Assembly (NCBI GenBank): GCA_020851565.1
Contig: JADZCN010000030.1
Coordinates: 1-64,000, forward strand
Source: Acidobacteriota bacterium
GTDB taxonomy: Bacteria > Acidobacteriota > Vicinamibacteria > Vicinamibacterales > UBA2999
Length of the DNA stretch: 64,000 bases
Reading direction: 5' to 3'
The number at the start of each line of letters is the position of its first letter. Positions within the stretch are counted from its first letter, which is position 1. The notes beneath the pieces were generated by a model. It ran no database searches. It had not been told where the DNA came from and worked only from the letters and a program-made list of their open reading frames with translations. A program made the translations under genes and the position numbers. This document shows positions 52,684 to 62,172 of the stretch, piece by piece.

Positions 52684-54702
52684 ATGCCCCGCCCCGCCGT
52701 TGCCCCGTCCGAGTCCACCGTCGAGACGGCGTGCCCGCTCGACTGTCCCGATGCCTGTTCCCTCACCGTCACCCTGCGGGGCGGGCGGATCACGCGCATC
52801 AACGGCGGCACGGCCAACGAGGTGACACGCGGCTACATCTGCGCGAAGGTCCGCCATTTCGACCGGCGCGTCTACGGCGACGACCGCCTGCACTACCCCG
52901 CCGTGCGTCGCGGCCCCAAGGGCAAGGGGGCGTTCACGCGCGTGACGTGGGACGATGCGCTGGATCGCATTGCGGAGAGGCTGGAACAGGTTCGGCGGAG
53001 CGACGGCCCCGAGGCCATCCTGCCCCTCTGCTATGGCGGCTCGAACGGCTACCTCACGCAGGACTACGCCGACGCCATCTTCTTCCGCCGGCTCGGCGCG
53101 TCTCGCCTCCTCCGCTCGGTGTGCGCGGCGCCGACCGGCGCGGCCAACGCGGGCCTTTACGGCAAGATGGGATCGGTCGCCTACCAGGACTACCCCTCGG
53201 CGCGCCTCATCCTCATCTGGGGAGTCAACCCGGGCGTCTCGGGCATCCACCTGATGCCCTATCTCAAGGAGGCGCGCGAGCAGGGCGCCACCATCGTCGT
53301 GATCGATCCACGGGCGACGACCGTGGCGAGGCAGTCGCACATCCACCTGGCGGTGCGCCCCGGGACCGACCTTCCGGTCGCCCTCGCCATTCATCGGCAC
53401 CTGTTCGAGGAGGGGCTCGCCGACGAGGCGTTCCTGGCCGCCCACGCGACGGGCGCCGACGCGCTGCGCGAGCGTGCCAGGCCCTGGACGTTCGAGCGGG
53501 CGGCCGAGGTGAGCGGTGTGCCGGCGGATCGGCTCCGCCAGGTTGCGGACCTGTACGCCCGCACGTCGCCGGCCCTCGTGAAGTGTGGATGGGGCCTGGA
53601 GCGCAATCGAAACGGCGGGAGCGCCGCGGCCGCGGTGCTGGCCCTGCCCGCCGTCGGCGGCAAGTTCGGCGTGCGGGGCGGCGGCTACTCGATGAGCAAC
53701 TCCGCCACGTGGGGCATCGATCGCGCGTGGCTGCAGGACGCCGAAGCCGCCAGCCGCACCGTCAACATGAACCGGGTGGGTCGCGAGCTCACCACGCCCT
53801 CGGGAACGCCCATCCGCGCGCTCTTCGTCTACAACTGCAATCCGGCCGTCACGCTCCCCGACCAGGCGCGCGTGCTGCAGGGCCTGTCACGCGACGACCT
53901 GTTCACCGTCGTCTTCGACCAGGTGCTCACCGACACGGCGCTCTACGCGGATGTCGTGCTGCCCGCCACCACGTTCCTGGAACACTACGACTACGCGAAG
54001 GCCTACGGCTCGCTGTCCCTGCAGCTGGCGCGGCCGGTGATCGAGCCGGTTGGCGAATCCCGATCGAACACCGAGGTCTTCATGGACCTCGTGCGGCGGC
54101 TGAGCCTCTCTCGCGACGGCGATCCCGATGACGATCTCGATGCGATGCTGGCGTCGCTGTCCGGCATGCCAAGCGGCATCGGCGACGAACTGCGTGCGAG
54201 CTGGCGCGCGACGCCTCCCTATGGGGGTCGCCCGGTTCAGTTCGTGGACGTCTTCCCGAACACGCAGGACCGCAAGGTCCACCTCTGCCCCGAAGCCCTG
54301 GATCGCGAGGCGCCCCGCGGCCTCTACGGCTACGAGGAGGATCCCGCCACCGGGCGCTTCCCGCTGGCGCTCATCTCCCCGGCCAGCGAGCGCACGATCA
54401 GTTCTACCCTCGGCGAGCTCACGCGCCCCGACATCGCTCTCGACATCAACCCCGCCGACGCCGACGCGCGCAGCATCGACGATGACGACGAGGTCCGGGT
54501 GTTCAACAGCCAGGGTGAGGTGAGATTGAGGGCGCGGGTGACGCCGCTGGTGCGGCCGGGCACGGTGTCGATGCCCAAGGGCATATGGCGCCGGCACACG
54601 TCCAACGGCTGGACCTCGAACGTGCTGGTCCCGGACAGCCTGACCGACCTGGGTGGGGGTGCGTGTTTCAACGACGCACGCGTCGACGTGGAGAAGATCT
54701 GA
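52684..54702 (+). CDS. Molybdopterin-dependent oxidoreductase with 4Fe-4S cluster
   Basis: 672 residues, DMSO-reductase family. The N-terminal cluster motif is C17-x3-C21-x3-C25-x27-C53 (ACPLDCPDAC to YICAK). Moco-binding blocks such as ILIWGVNPGVSGIH, LFVYNCNPAVTLPDQ and VVLPATTFLEHYDYAKAYGS follow, and a C-terminal barrel domain includes MPKGIWRRH. No Tat signal is present, so it is probably cytoplasmic. The substrate is unknown; no partner subunit is beside it. It needs Moco, to which moaC in this window would contribute. Confidence 0.92.
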   Translation: MPRPAVAPSESTVETACPLDCPDACSLTVTLRGGRITRINGGTANEVTRGYICAKVRHFDRRVYGDDRLHYPAVRRGPKGKGAFTRVTWDDALDRIAERLEQVRRSDGPEAILPLCYGGSNGYLTQDYADAIFFRRLGASRLLRSVCAAPTGAANAGLYGKMGSVAYQDYPSARLILIWGVNPGVSGIHLMPYLKEAREQGATIVVIDPRATTVARQSHIHLAVRPGTDLPVALAIHRHLFEEGLADEAFLAAHATGADALRERARPWTFERAAEVSGVPADRLRQVADLYARTSPALVKCGWGLERNRNGGSAAAAVLALPAVGGKFGVRGGGYSMSNSATWGIDRAWLQDAEAASRTVNMNRVGRELTTPSGTPIRALFVYNCNPAVTLPDQARVLQGLSRDDLFTVVFDQVLTDTALYADVVLPATTFLEHYDYAKAYGSLSLQLARPVIEPVGESRSNTEVFMDLVRRLSLSRDGDPDDDLDAMLASLSGMPSGIGDELRASWRATPPYGGRPVQFVDVFPNTQDRKVHLCPEALDREAPRGLYGYEEDPATGRFPLALISPASERTISSTLGELTRPDIALDINPADADARSIDDDDEVRVFNSQGEVRLRARVTPLVRPGTVSMPKGIWRRHTSNGWTSNVLVPDSLTDLGGGACFNDARVDVEKI

Positions 54703-54775
54703 AGTGAACCGACGCCAGCCATCCGCTCCAGGCCGGAGCCTGGAGCGGATGGCTGAGAGTCGGAAAGCGGACAGA

Positions 54776-54979
54776 CTATTCGCCGCTCGGCAGCTTGCCG
54801 CGTCCGCCGCGCGAGACCTGACCACCCTTGCGGCCGGCTTCGCGGGCTTCCTGGGCAGACCACTCGTGCGCCGTGCCTTTGGCGTGAGCCGCGCGACCAC
54901 CCTTGCTGGCGATTTCACGCTGCTTCTCTGGGGACATCGAGGCAAAGCCTCGGCGGGCCTTACGAATGACTTCGAGCAC
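54776..54979 (-). CDS. KGG-motif general stress protein (GsiB/YciG-like)
   Basis: 67 residues from the GTG at 54979. AAGGAGG lies eight bases upstream, the best ribosome site of the region. It contains RRGFASMSPEKQREIASKGG and AREAGRKGGQVS, two copies of the KGG stress motif. Such small hydrophilic, plant-LEA-like proteins are induced by starvation, salt or desiccation. The frame extends upstream, but those starts are too close to the SD or lack one. Confidence 0.92.
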   Translation of the reverse strand: MLEVIRKARRGFASMSPEKQREIASKGGRAAHAKGTAHEWSAQEAREAGRKGGQVSRGGRGKLPSGE

Positions 54980-55090
54980 GGTCGACACCTCCTTGCCAAT
55001 CCGTAAAGCGAGATGCTTGCCAGAATCAGCTGAGCCGACACGGCTGTAAATCATTTCAAGGCAATCATTTGTACATGTGAAGACATTTCC

Positions 55091-55120
55091 GGCCCCAGCG
55101 GGGCCGTATGGAAACCATAC
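55091..55120. terminator. Two adjacent perfect hairpins
   Basis: GGCCCC-AGC-GGGGCC (55091-55105) is immediately followed by GTATGG-AAA-CCATAC (55106-55120). Each has a 6-bp stem and 3-base loop. They lie between the small gene at 55146 and the KGG gene, both on the minus strand. Termination of the first, or an mRNA leader structure for the second, are both possible. Confidence 0.45.
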
Positions 55121-55145
55121 AGCCCTCCGGTTGAGGTGGTCGGAT

Positions 55146-55382
55146 TCAATACGATGGCGGGTCCGGCCGGCGCCGCGGCCGGAACACGTCGCAGTGCTCG
55201 CAGTTGCGGATGTCGAACTCGTAGCCGACCAGCGGAAAGAACATCGGGTGGGCGCAGTACAGCAGCTGCCCGTCCACGATGGTGTGGATGGTCAGGTCCG
55301 CGGGAATCAAAGGGGTGCTGCGTCCGTACCAGCAGAGGCGATGACGGTCTTCGGGTTCCACGAGGCGCCCTGCACCCATCAT
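55146..55382 (-). CDS. Small Cys-containing hypothetical protein
   Basis: 78 residues from tandem ATGs at 55382/55379. The sequence has well-formed segments (RLCWYGRSTPLIPADLTIHT, GQLLYCAHPMFFPLVGYE) and a C-x2-C pair in IRNCEHCDVFR, which may bind metal. It is divergent from yggX with 23 bases between starts. No strong ribosome site is visible, so its status is uncertain. Confidence 0.5.
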   Translation of the reverse strand: MMGAGRLVEPEDRHRLCWYGRSTPLIPADLTIHTIVDGQLLYCAHPMFFPLVGYEFDIRNCEHCDVFRPRRRPDPPSY

Positions 55383-55405
55383 AATGGGGACGGAGGCAGA
55401 GTCAC

Positions 55406-55735
55406 ATGAGCGTGTGTGGGGGTCCGACGGGTGCACCGGACGAGGGCGTGGGTAACAAGAGCGGCCGCAAGGTCTTCTGCGTGAAGTTCCAGAAGGAGAT
55501 GCCGGGGCTGGACTACGCCCCGTGGCCCGGCGAGCTCGGCCAGCGCATCTACGAGAACGTGTCCGCGCAGGCCTGGAGGCTCTGGGAGGATCGCCAGAAG
55601 ATGATCCTCAACGAGTACCGCCTCATGCCGTGGCAGAAGGAGGCGCAGGAGCTGATCCGCACGCAACTCGAGGAGTACTTCTTCGGCGAGGGCGCGGCCC
55701 TGCCGCCGGGGTACGTGCCGCAGCAGAGCAAATAG
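55406..55735 (+). CDS. yggX: Probable Fe(2+)-trafficking / oxidative damage protection protein YggX
   Basis: 109 residues. From residue 21 it follows the YggX family: RKVFCVKFQKEMPGLDYAPWPGELGQRIYENVSAQAW, RLWEDRQKMILNEYRL, and LIRTQLEEYFFGEG. The first ~20 residues are an extra Gly-rich extension; GGAGG nine bases before the ATG supports this start. The family protects iron-sulfur proteins from oxidants. The conserved Cys is C25. Confidence 0.93.
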   Translation: MSVCGGPTGAPDEGVGNKSGRKVFCVKFQKEMPGLDYAPWPGELGQRIYENVSAQAWRLWEDRQKMILNEYRLMPWQKEAQELIRTQLEEYFFGEGAALPPGYVPQQSK

Positions 55736-55737
55736 GG

Positions 55738-55838
55738 GGGCTGGGGTTCTCGGGTTCTGGGGTTCTGGGGTTCTGGGGTTCTGGGGTTCTGGGGTTCTGG
55801 GGTTCTTCTCACTTCTGACTTCTCACGTCTCACTTCTC
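55738..55838. repeat. GGTTCTGG tract joined to a CTTCTCA tract
   Basis: Eight nearly exact GGTTCTGG units (55738-55806) run into CTTCTCAC/CTTCTGAC units (55803-55838). The second tract includes the last codons and the stop of the ATP-grasp gene. Confidence 0.9.
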
Positions 55839-57145
55839 AAGACGGGCAGGTACGGGTCGATTGAGAAGCTCAGCTCGGCGTGGGCAGATCGGAGCAGTTG
55901 CTCAACCGCCTCGGGCGTGGTGGCACGCGCGAAGATGAATCCCAGGTAGCTGCCGCCCTCGGGGAGCGGGACCAGCCGCTGGTCGGCCTTCGCCGTAATG
56001 ACCACATCGTCGATTCCGGGCAGGGCGCGGGCCGCCTCGAGACCCTCGACGCGGCGGAGGACCCCGCCACGAGGAATGGGGATCATCATCACGCCGGATC
56101 CCCCCGGTTCACGTACCCATCCATCCGCGGGCTCGCCGAGGGCGTGGCGGAGCAACAGGGCTTCAAGGCCCATGCGCTCCCCCGACATCGTCCCCTCTCG
56201 AACGAAGCGCAGGGCGCGCGCGCACAGGCCGCCAATCGGGCGCGCGGCCACCTCCAGGACATACACGGCGTCGGCGGTGACACGGCACTCGGCGTGAATC
56301 GGTCCGTGCCAGAGGCCAATCGCGCGGGCCGCCAACGCGACGGCCGTGACCATGGCGTGCTGCGTGGCTCGGCTCGCGCGCGACGGCGTGACGTACAGGG
56401 TTTCCTCGAAGAACGGCCCGACGAGCGGGTCGGGCTTGTCGAAGATGGCCAGCACGCGCAGGGCGCCCTCGTCGAGCAGGCCCTCCAGCGCGTACTCGAC
56501 GCCGTCGATGTAGCCCTCCACCTGCACGACATCGAGAGGTCCACTCACCAGGGATCGGAGCTCCGGCGAGGCGAGGAGCCTCCGGATGCGGTCCACGGCC
56601 GCGACGAACGACGTGGCGTCGTCCGCGCGGATGACGCCGCGGGATCCAGACAGCGTCGTCGGCTTCGCGACGACCGGGTAGCGGAGCGATTCGGCGAGGA
56701 CCGCGGCATCGCCGCCGCGACCGAGCACCGTGACCTCGGGTACCGCAAGGCCCGCGTCGCGCAGTCGCGCGCGCATGCGGCGCTTGTCGCGGGCCGTCGC
56801 GGCGCCGTCCGGGTCGTGGCCAGGCAGGCCGACATGCCGCATGACCGACGCGGCCAGCGCGGCCGGCCCGTCGCCGACCGCGAGCACGCCATCCACAGGT
56901 CGATACGCGAGGGCTTCCAGAAGGGCCCGCAGCGAGGCCTCCTGATCATCGAAGCGTACCGCAATGGCTCCGTCGCGCCAGGGATCGTCCAGGTGGTCGC
57001 ATCGGTCCGTGGCGTACACGAGCTCGACGCCCGCCGCGGCAGCGGCTTGCTCGAACATGCGCGTCTGGTAGCCGGTCGTCATGGCCAGCAGCAGCACGCG
57101 CCGCGGCCGCGACCCCGCTGCGCGCTCACCGCTCATCGTCGCCAT
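55823..57145 (-). CDS. ATP-grasp domain protein, partner of the radical SAM selenoprotein
   Basis: 440 residues. An N-terminal Rossmann-like preATP-grasp domain (RVLLLAMTTGYQTRMFEQAA) comes first. ATP-grasp blocks follow: ATARDKRRMRARLRDAGLAVPE, YPVVAKPTTLSGSRGVIRAD, VEGYIDGVEYALEGLL, and the metal-binding GPIHAECRVTADAVYVLEVAARPIGG. Enzymes of this fold join a carboxylate to an amine or thiol using ATP. The start lies 19 bases after the second stop of the radical SAM gene, on the same strand, so they form one transcript. The substrate is unknown. Its last codons are repeat-derived. Confidence 0.9.
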   Translation of the reverse strand: MATMSGERAAGSRPRRVLLLAMTTGYQTRMFEQAAAAAGVELVYATDRCDHLDDPWRDGAIAVRFDDQEASLRALLEALAYRPVDGVLAVGDGPAALAASVMRHVGLPGHDPDGAATARDKRRMRARLRDAGLAVPEVTVLGRGGDAAVLAESLRYPVVAKPTTLSGSRGVIRADDATSFVAAVDRIRRLLASPELRSLVSGPLDVVQVEGYIDGVEYALEGLLDEGALRVLAIFDKPDPLVGPFFEETLYVTPSRASRATQHAMVTAVALAARAIGLWHGPIHAECRVTADAVYVLEVAARPIGGLCARALRFVREGTMSGERMGLEALLLRHALGEPADGWVREPGGSGVMMIPIPRGGVLRRVEGLEAARALPGIDDVVITAKADQRLVPLPEGGSYLGFIFARATTPEAVEQLLRSAHAELSFSIDPYLPVLRSET

Positions 57146-57164
57146 CAGCGGACTCGCACGACCG

Positions 57165-58610
57165 TCACAACAGAGCCACCTGCTCTGCGGTGGGCTCCGC
57201 TCAACAGTACCAGGGCTCGTTCAGGTACGGGATCGTCGCCCGCGACGGCAGCGGCGCGTGCCGGCGCGCTGCCACGCGATCGGCACCGCCCGGCGCGCCA
57301 CCAGCGAGGGCCGCGTCGGCGAGGGCGCGAACCGCGTCGAACGTCTCCTGCCGCGGGCGATTGTTCTGGACGCCCACGAGCTCAGTCACGGCTTTCTGCA
57401 GTGCGTCCACACGCCAGTCCGAATGGCGCCACGGATGCGTGAGCGTGCGCGGGTCGAAGTGCGACACCACGGCGCGAACGTCTGGCAGCTCCAGCAGGGG
57501 CGACCGGTTCGTCACCAGCAGGCGAATGGCCCACTGGACGGGCGACACGTGCGCCACGAGATCCAGATCCTCGACCGCGTCGAGGAGCCCGCGGTAGCCC
57601 TCGAGGGTCGTCCACGGCGTGAAGGCCACGAACGTCGGTGCGAGGACGAGGCTCGCGGCACGGCACAGCTGCGCCACCTCCTCGAAGTCCGCGCGAGTAT
57701 GCCCCTTCCCAAGGAGCCGCAGCACCTCGTCGTCGATCGATTCGACGGCGCTGGTCACGAACAGGCACCCGCTCTCCGCGAGCACCGGCAGCAGCTCGCG
57801 ATGCCCGAGCAGGTGCTCGATCTTGATGGTGGCGTCGAAGGTCAGCGCCGGCCACTCGGCGTGCATCGCCTCGACGATGCGGCGTGCGTGGGCGGGGCCG
57901 TTCAGGAAATCGGGATCGGCGAAGGTGACGTGCTCGACGCCGGCGGCCACCTGCGCGCGGATGTCGGCCAGCACGACCTCCACCGGGATCACCCGGAACT
58001 GCCCGCCGTACACGGGCACGATGGGACAGTGCCGGCACCAGTGCTTGCAGCCGCGCGTGGTATCGGTCGAACCCGCGACGCGGCGAGTGCCATCCGGGAG
58101 TTGCAGGGTGGCATAGGAAGCTGGCCCGGGCAGGCCCCGGCGATCGGGCTGAATGAACGGAAGCCGCGGCAGCGCGCCATGGCCATCGGGCGGCCGGGCC
58201 ATCTCCCGCCCGGCTGGCGCCGGTCTCTTGCCGGCCGAGGGCCCCTCCGATACGGCGTGCTGCGCCGCCGCCACGAGGTCGGCCTCGAACTCCGGACCGA
58301 GGATGTGGGTCACGCCGTGGGCCCGCAGCAGCTCGGCGTTCAGCGGCGCGTAGAGCCCATACCCGCAGAGCGTGGCGGCCGGATTGAGCGCCCTCACGCG
58401 ATCGAGTGCCGTCAGCGCGAGGCGCGTGGCGGTGTGCATCGGAAGGTAGACGGCCACCATCCGCGCACGTGAAACCAGGTCGAGATCCAGCTTCTGGCGC
58501 GACAGGTCCAGGAGCGCGACCTCGATGCCCGCCCGCCGCAGCCACGCCGCCGGCGACGCCAGCCCGAACGGCTGCCGGCCGAGGTCGTAGGTGGAGAGGA
58601 GCAGCACCAC
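57165..58610 (-). CDS. CUAEP-tail radical SAM selenoprotein (UGA recoded at 57201-57203)
   Basis: 481 residues if the TGA at 57201-57203 is read as selenocysteine 470. Residues 1-130 resemble a B12-binding-type Rossmann domain (LLSTYDLGRQPFGLASPAAW). The radical SAM cluster is C188-x3-C192-x2-C195 (TTRGCKHWCRHC), followed by VTFADPDFLNG and SAVESIDDEVLRLLGKGHT. The tail is NEPWYC-U-AEPTAEQVALL, then TGA at 57165. The C-U-A-E-P ending matches the motif for which, as I recall, NCBI names a family 'CUAEP/CCAEP-tail radical SAM (seleno)protein'. A stem-loop right after the TGA supports recoding. Gene callers will end it at 57201. The reaction is unknown. Confidence 0.88.
57173..57203 (-). promoter_or_regulatory. 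Candidate bacterial SECIS element with the recoded UGA
   Basis: On the minus strand, UGA (57203-57201) and three bases (GCG) precede a stem GAG-c-CCACC paired with GGTGG-CTC, with a single bulged C and the 8-base apical loop GCAGAGCA. Position just 3' of UGA within the coding sequence is where bacterial SECIS hairpins bind SelB. The stem is directly visible; SelB binding is inferred. Confidence 0.7.
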
Positions 58611-58631
58611 GAGACCAGCGTAGCACCCACA

Positions 58632-58740
58632 GTGAACCTCCGTGCTTCGAACCTCCGTGCTTCGAACCTTTCGTGCTTCGAACCTTTCGTGCTTCGAACC
58701 TTTCGTGCTTTGAACCTTTCGCGCTTTGAACCCTTCGTGT
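58632..58740. repeat. CTTCGAACCTTTCGTG tandem repeat, about seven copies
   Basis: Seven units of a 15-16 base repeat occupy nearly the whole divergent promoter region between the radical SAM and aminotransferase genes. Early copies read CCTCCGTG, later copies CCTTTCGTG. Two more copies of the family are at 7201-7233. Confidence 0.9.
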
Positions 58741-58742
58741 CT

Positions 58743-58748
58743 ATACTC
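58743..58748 (+). promoter_or_regulatory. Possible -10 box for the aminotransferase gene
   Basis: TATACT lies 17 bases before the ATG at 58766, directly after the repeat tract. No good -35 box is seen at 17 bases; the repeats occupy that position. Confidence 0.35.
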
Positions 58749-58765
58749 TCCCGGGGGTTTCGACC

Positions 58766-60050
58766 ATGTGGAGCCGACGTTCGTTTCTTCGCCTCACCGG
58801 CGGCGCGGCCGGCGCCGGGTTTGCGGCCACGCGTTATGGCGTGGAGGAAGTGGCCGCGCTCACCCAGTCCGTGGCCGGGCGCACGCCCGCTCAGGTGGCG
58901 GCAGACGAGGACTACTGGCGTGAGATCCAGTTCGCGTTCACGCTCGATCGCACGCTGATCAACCTGAACAACGGCAACCAGTGCCCCAGCCCCACGGTGG
59001 TGCACGAGGCCTGCAAGCGCTACATGGACTGGGCGAACCAGGCGCCGGTCTACCACCGCGGCATGATCGATCGGAACATCGAGACGGCGCGGCGGCGGCT
59101 CGCGGCCGAGTTCGGCGCCGACCCCGAGGAGATTGCCATCACGCGCAACGCCAGCGAGTCGCTGCAGATCGCGCAGATGGGCCTCGATCTCGAGCCGGGC
59201 GACGAGATCGTCACGACCGAGCAGGACTACGGGCGCATGCTGACCACGTGGGACCAGCGGGTGCGCCGCGACAAGGTCACGCTCACGCGGATCGACTTCC
59301 CCGTGCCGACGACCCAGCAGGACCTGATGGAGCGCCTCACGCGCGCGGTGTCGCCGCGGACGAAGGTGCTGCACTTCTGCCACATCACGAACCAGTCGGG
59401 CCAGCTCTTCCCCGTCCGCGAGCTGAGCCTCTGGGCCCGCTCGCGCGGCATCATCACCATCGTGGACGGCGCGCACGCCATGGGCCACTTCCCGTACAAG
59501 CTGCGCGACCTCGAGATGGACTACTACGGGGTCAGCCTGCACAAGTGGCTGCTGGCGCCGCTCGGCACCGGGCTGCTCTACGTGCGCCGCGACCGCATCG
59601 CGTCCACGTGGCCCCTCCAGGCCGCGCCGCGGCGCAGTGACAACGACATCCGCAAGTTCGAGGAGATCGGCACGCACCCGCCCGGCCCGCGGGCCGCTAT
59701 CAACGAGGCCGTGGCGTTCCAGCAGGCGATCGGCATCGAGCGCAAGGCCGCGCGCCTGCGCTACCTCACGCTCCGGTGGGCCAACGAGCTGAAGAAGGAG
59801 CCCCGCGTCCGGCTGCACTCCAGCCTGGACGAAGGCCAGACCTGGGGCCTGGCGGTCGTCTCCATCGACGGCATCGACACCAACAAGCTCGTCCCCTACC
59901 TGTGGGACAAGCACCGCATCGTCATCACGGCCATCGGGCACGAGAACGAGAAGGAGCCGAACCTCTCGTACCGGGGCCTGCGCGTGACGCCGAATATCTA
60001 CACGCCGCTCGAGGAAATCGACTACTTCGTCGAGGCCATCCGCGGGGTCA

Positions 60051-60073
<23 letters not shown>
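58766..60073 (+). CDS. Tat-exported class V aminotransferase-like PLP protein
   Basis: 435 residues. The N-terminus has a twin-arginine motif SRRSFLRL followed by a short hydrophobic GGAAGAGFAA, so export by Tat in folded form with PLP bound is likely. Class V landmarks are present: NNGNQCPSPTVVHEA, ITRNASESLQIAQMGL, TIVDGAHAMGH with D234 and H237, and Lys260 in GVSLHKWLLAPLGTG. The closest group is isopenicillin N epimerase-like enzymes or cysteine desulfurase-like proteins. The substrate is unknown. Its end overlaps the convergent transporter gene by 23 bases. Confidence 0.9.
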
Positions 60074-61559
<1,486 letters not shown>

Positions 61560-61769
61560 CGCCGCGTATTGTATGCGGGCGGCGCCATCGCACGATGCCT
61601 CGCCGGCTGACGGAATCCCGCCGGCTTCGTGCGATCGGCCTTCCGGCTTCATGAGAAGAGGCCCAACCGGGCGCAGCGCGACTGGAGCGCCTCTTGCACC
61701 CTGCATCTTATCCGGTCGCGGTCGCCACGCACCGGCCAGTGGCGAGCGGTCGGCTGAAGGGACCATCCC

Positions 61770-62048
61770 ATGAGCTGCACCAGGAGCGTTCTCGGCCTTC
61801 GGTGGGAACACCACGACTGGCAAAGACGGGTGTCGGGCTTCGAAATCCGGCGGGGGTTCGAAACGAACATGTGGGCGCGCGCGGTGGAGCGGGACTTCGT
61901 GCGGTGCGACACCGAAGAGGTCTGCGCGCAGTGCGGCGCGGTCCGTCACCAGGTGAGTTGCACGTGCGACTTCGGGCGCGGGGAAGCCTGCCCGGCGTTG
62001 CTCGAGTGGCGCGCTGCCCACGGCGACACGGGCCAACTGCCGCACTAG
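61770..62048 (+). CDS. Small Cys-rich putative zinc-binding protein
   Basis: 92 residues; GAAGGGA lies about seven bases before the ATG. The C-terminal half has the pattern VRCDTEEVCAQCGAVRHQVSCTCDFG with CxxC and CxC pairs, and EACPALLEWRAAHG, likely a zinc ribbon. Function unknown. A shorter form could start at the Met at 61869. Confidence 0.65.
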   Translation: MSCTRSVLGLRWEHHDWQRRVSGFEIRRGFETNMWARAVERDFVRCDTEEVCAQCGAVRHQVSCTCDFGRGEACPALLEWRAAHGDTGQLPH

Positions 62049-62172
62049 GCCACCCCTCGATCCGCCTCGGGGGAGCCCGCGCTTTCGGTCTTGTCTTCCA
62101 GGCCAGTTCGGGATCGCGGTCAGCGACGGCAGCGTCGGCTGCTCCTGTATCATGCGGGCACAGTGTCTTCCG

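Noticed and set aside
51336..54131. Very long open frame spanning the adaptor and the molybdopterin genes in another frame
   Set aside because: It is a high-GC shadow: composition is Arg/Gly/His-rich without domains, while both true frames carry strong family motifs.
52684..54702. Molybdopterin oxidoreductase as a selenocysteine formate dehydrogenase
   Set aside because: No in-frame TGA occurs within the gene and the N-terminal cluster uses ordinary Cys codons.
55738..55838. Tandem arrays considered as CRISPR
   Set aside because: Units are 7-8 bases with no unique spacers and no cas genes nearby.
57081..58472. Plus-strand open frame opposite the radical SAM gene
   Set aside because: Antisense shadow with His/Arg-rich composition; the minus strand carries the clear radical SAM cluster motif.
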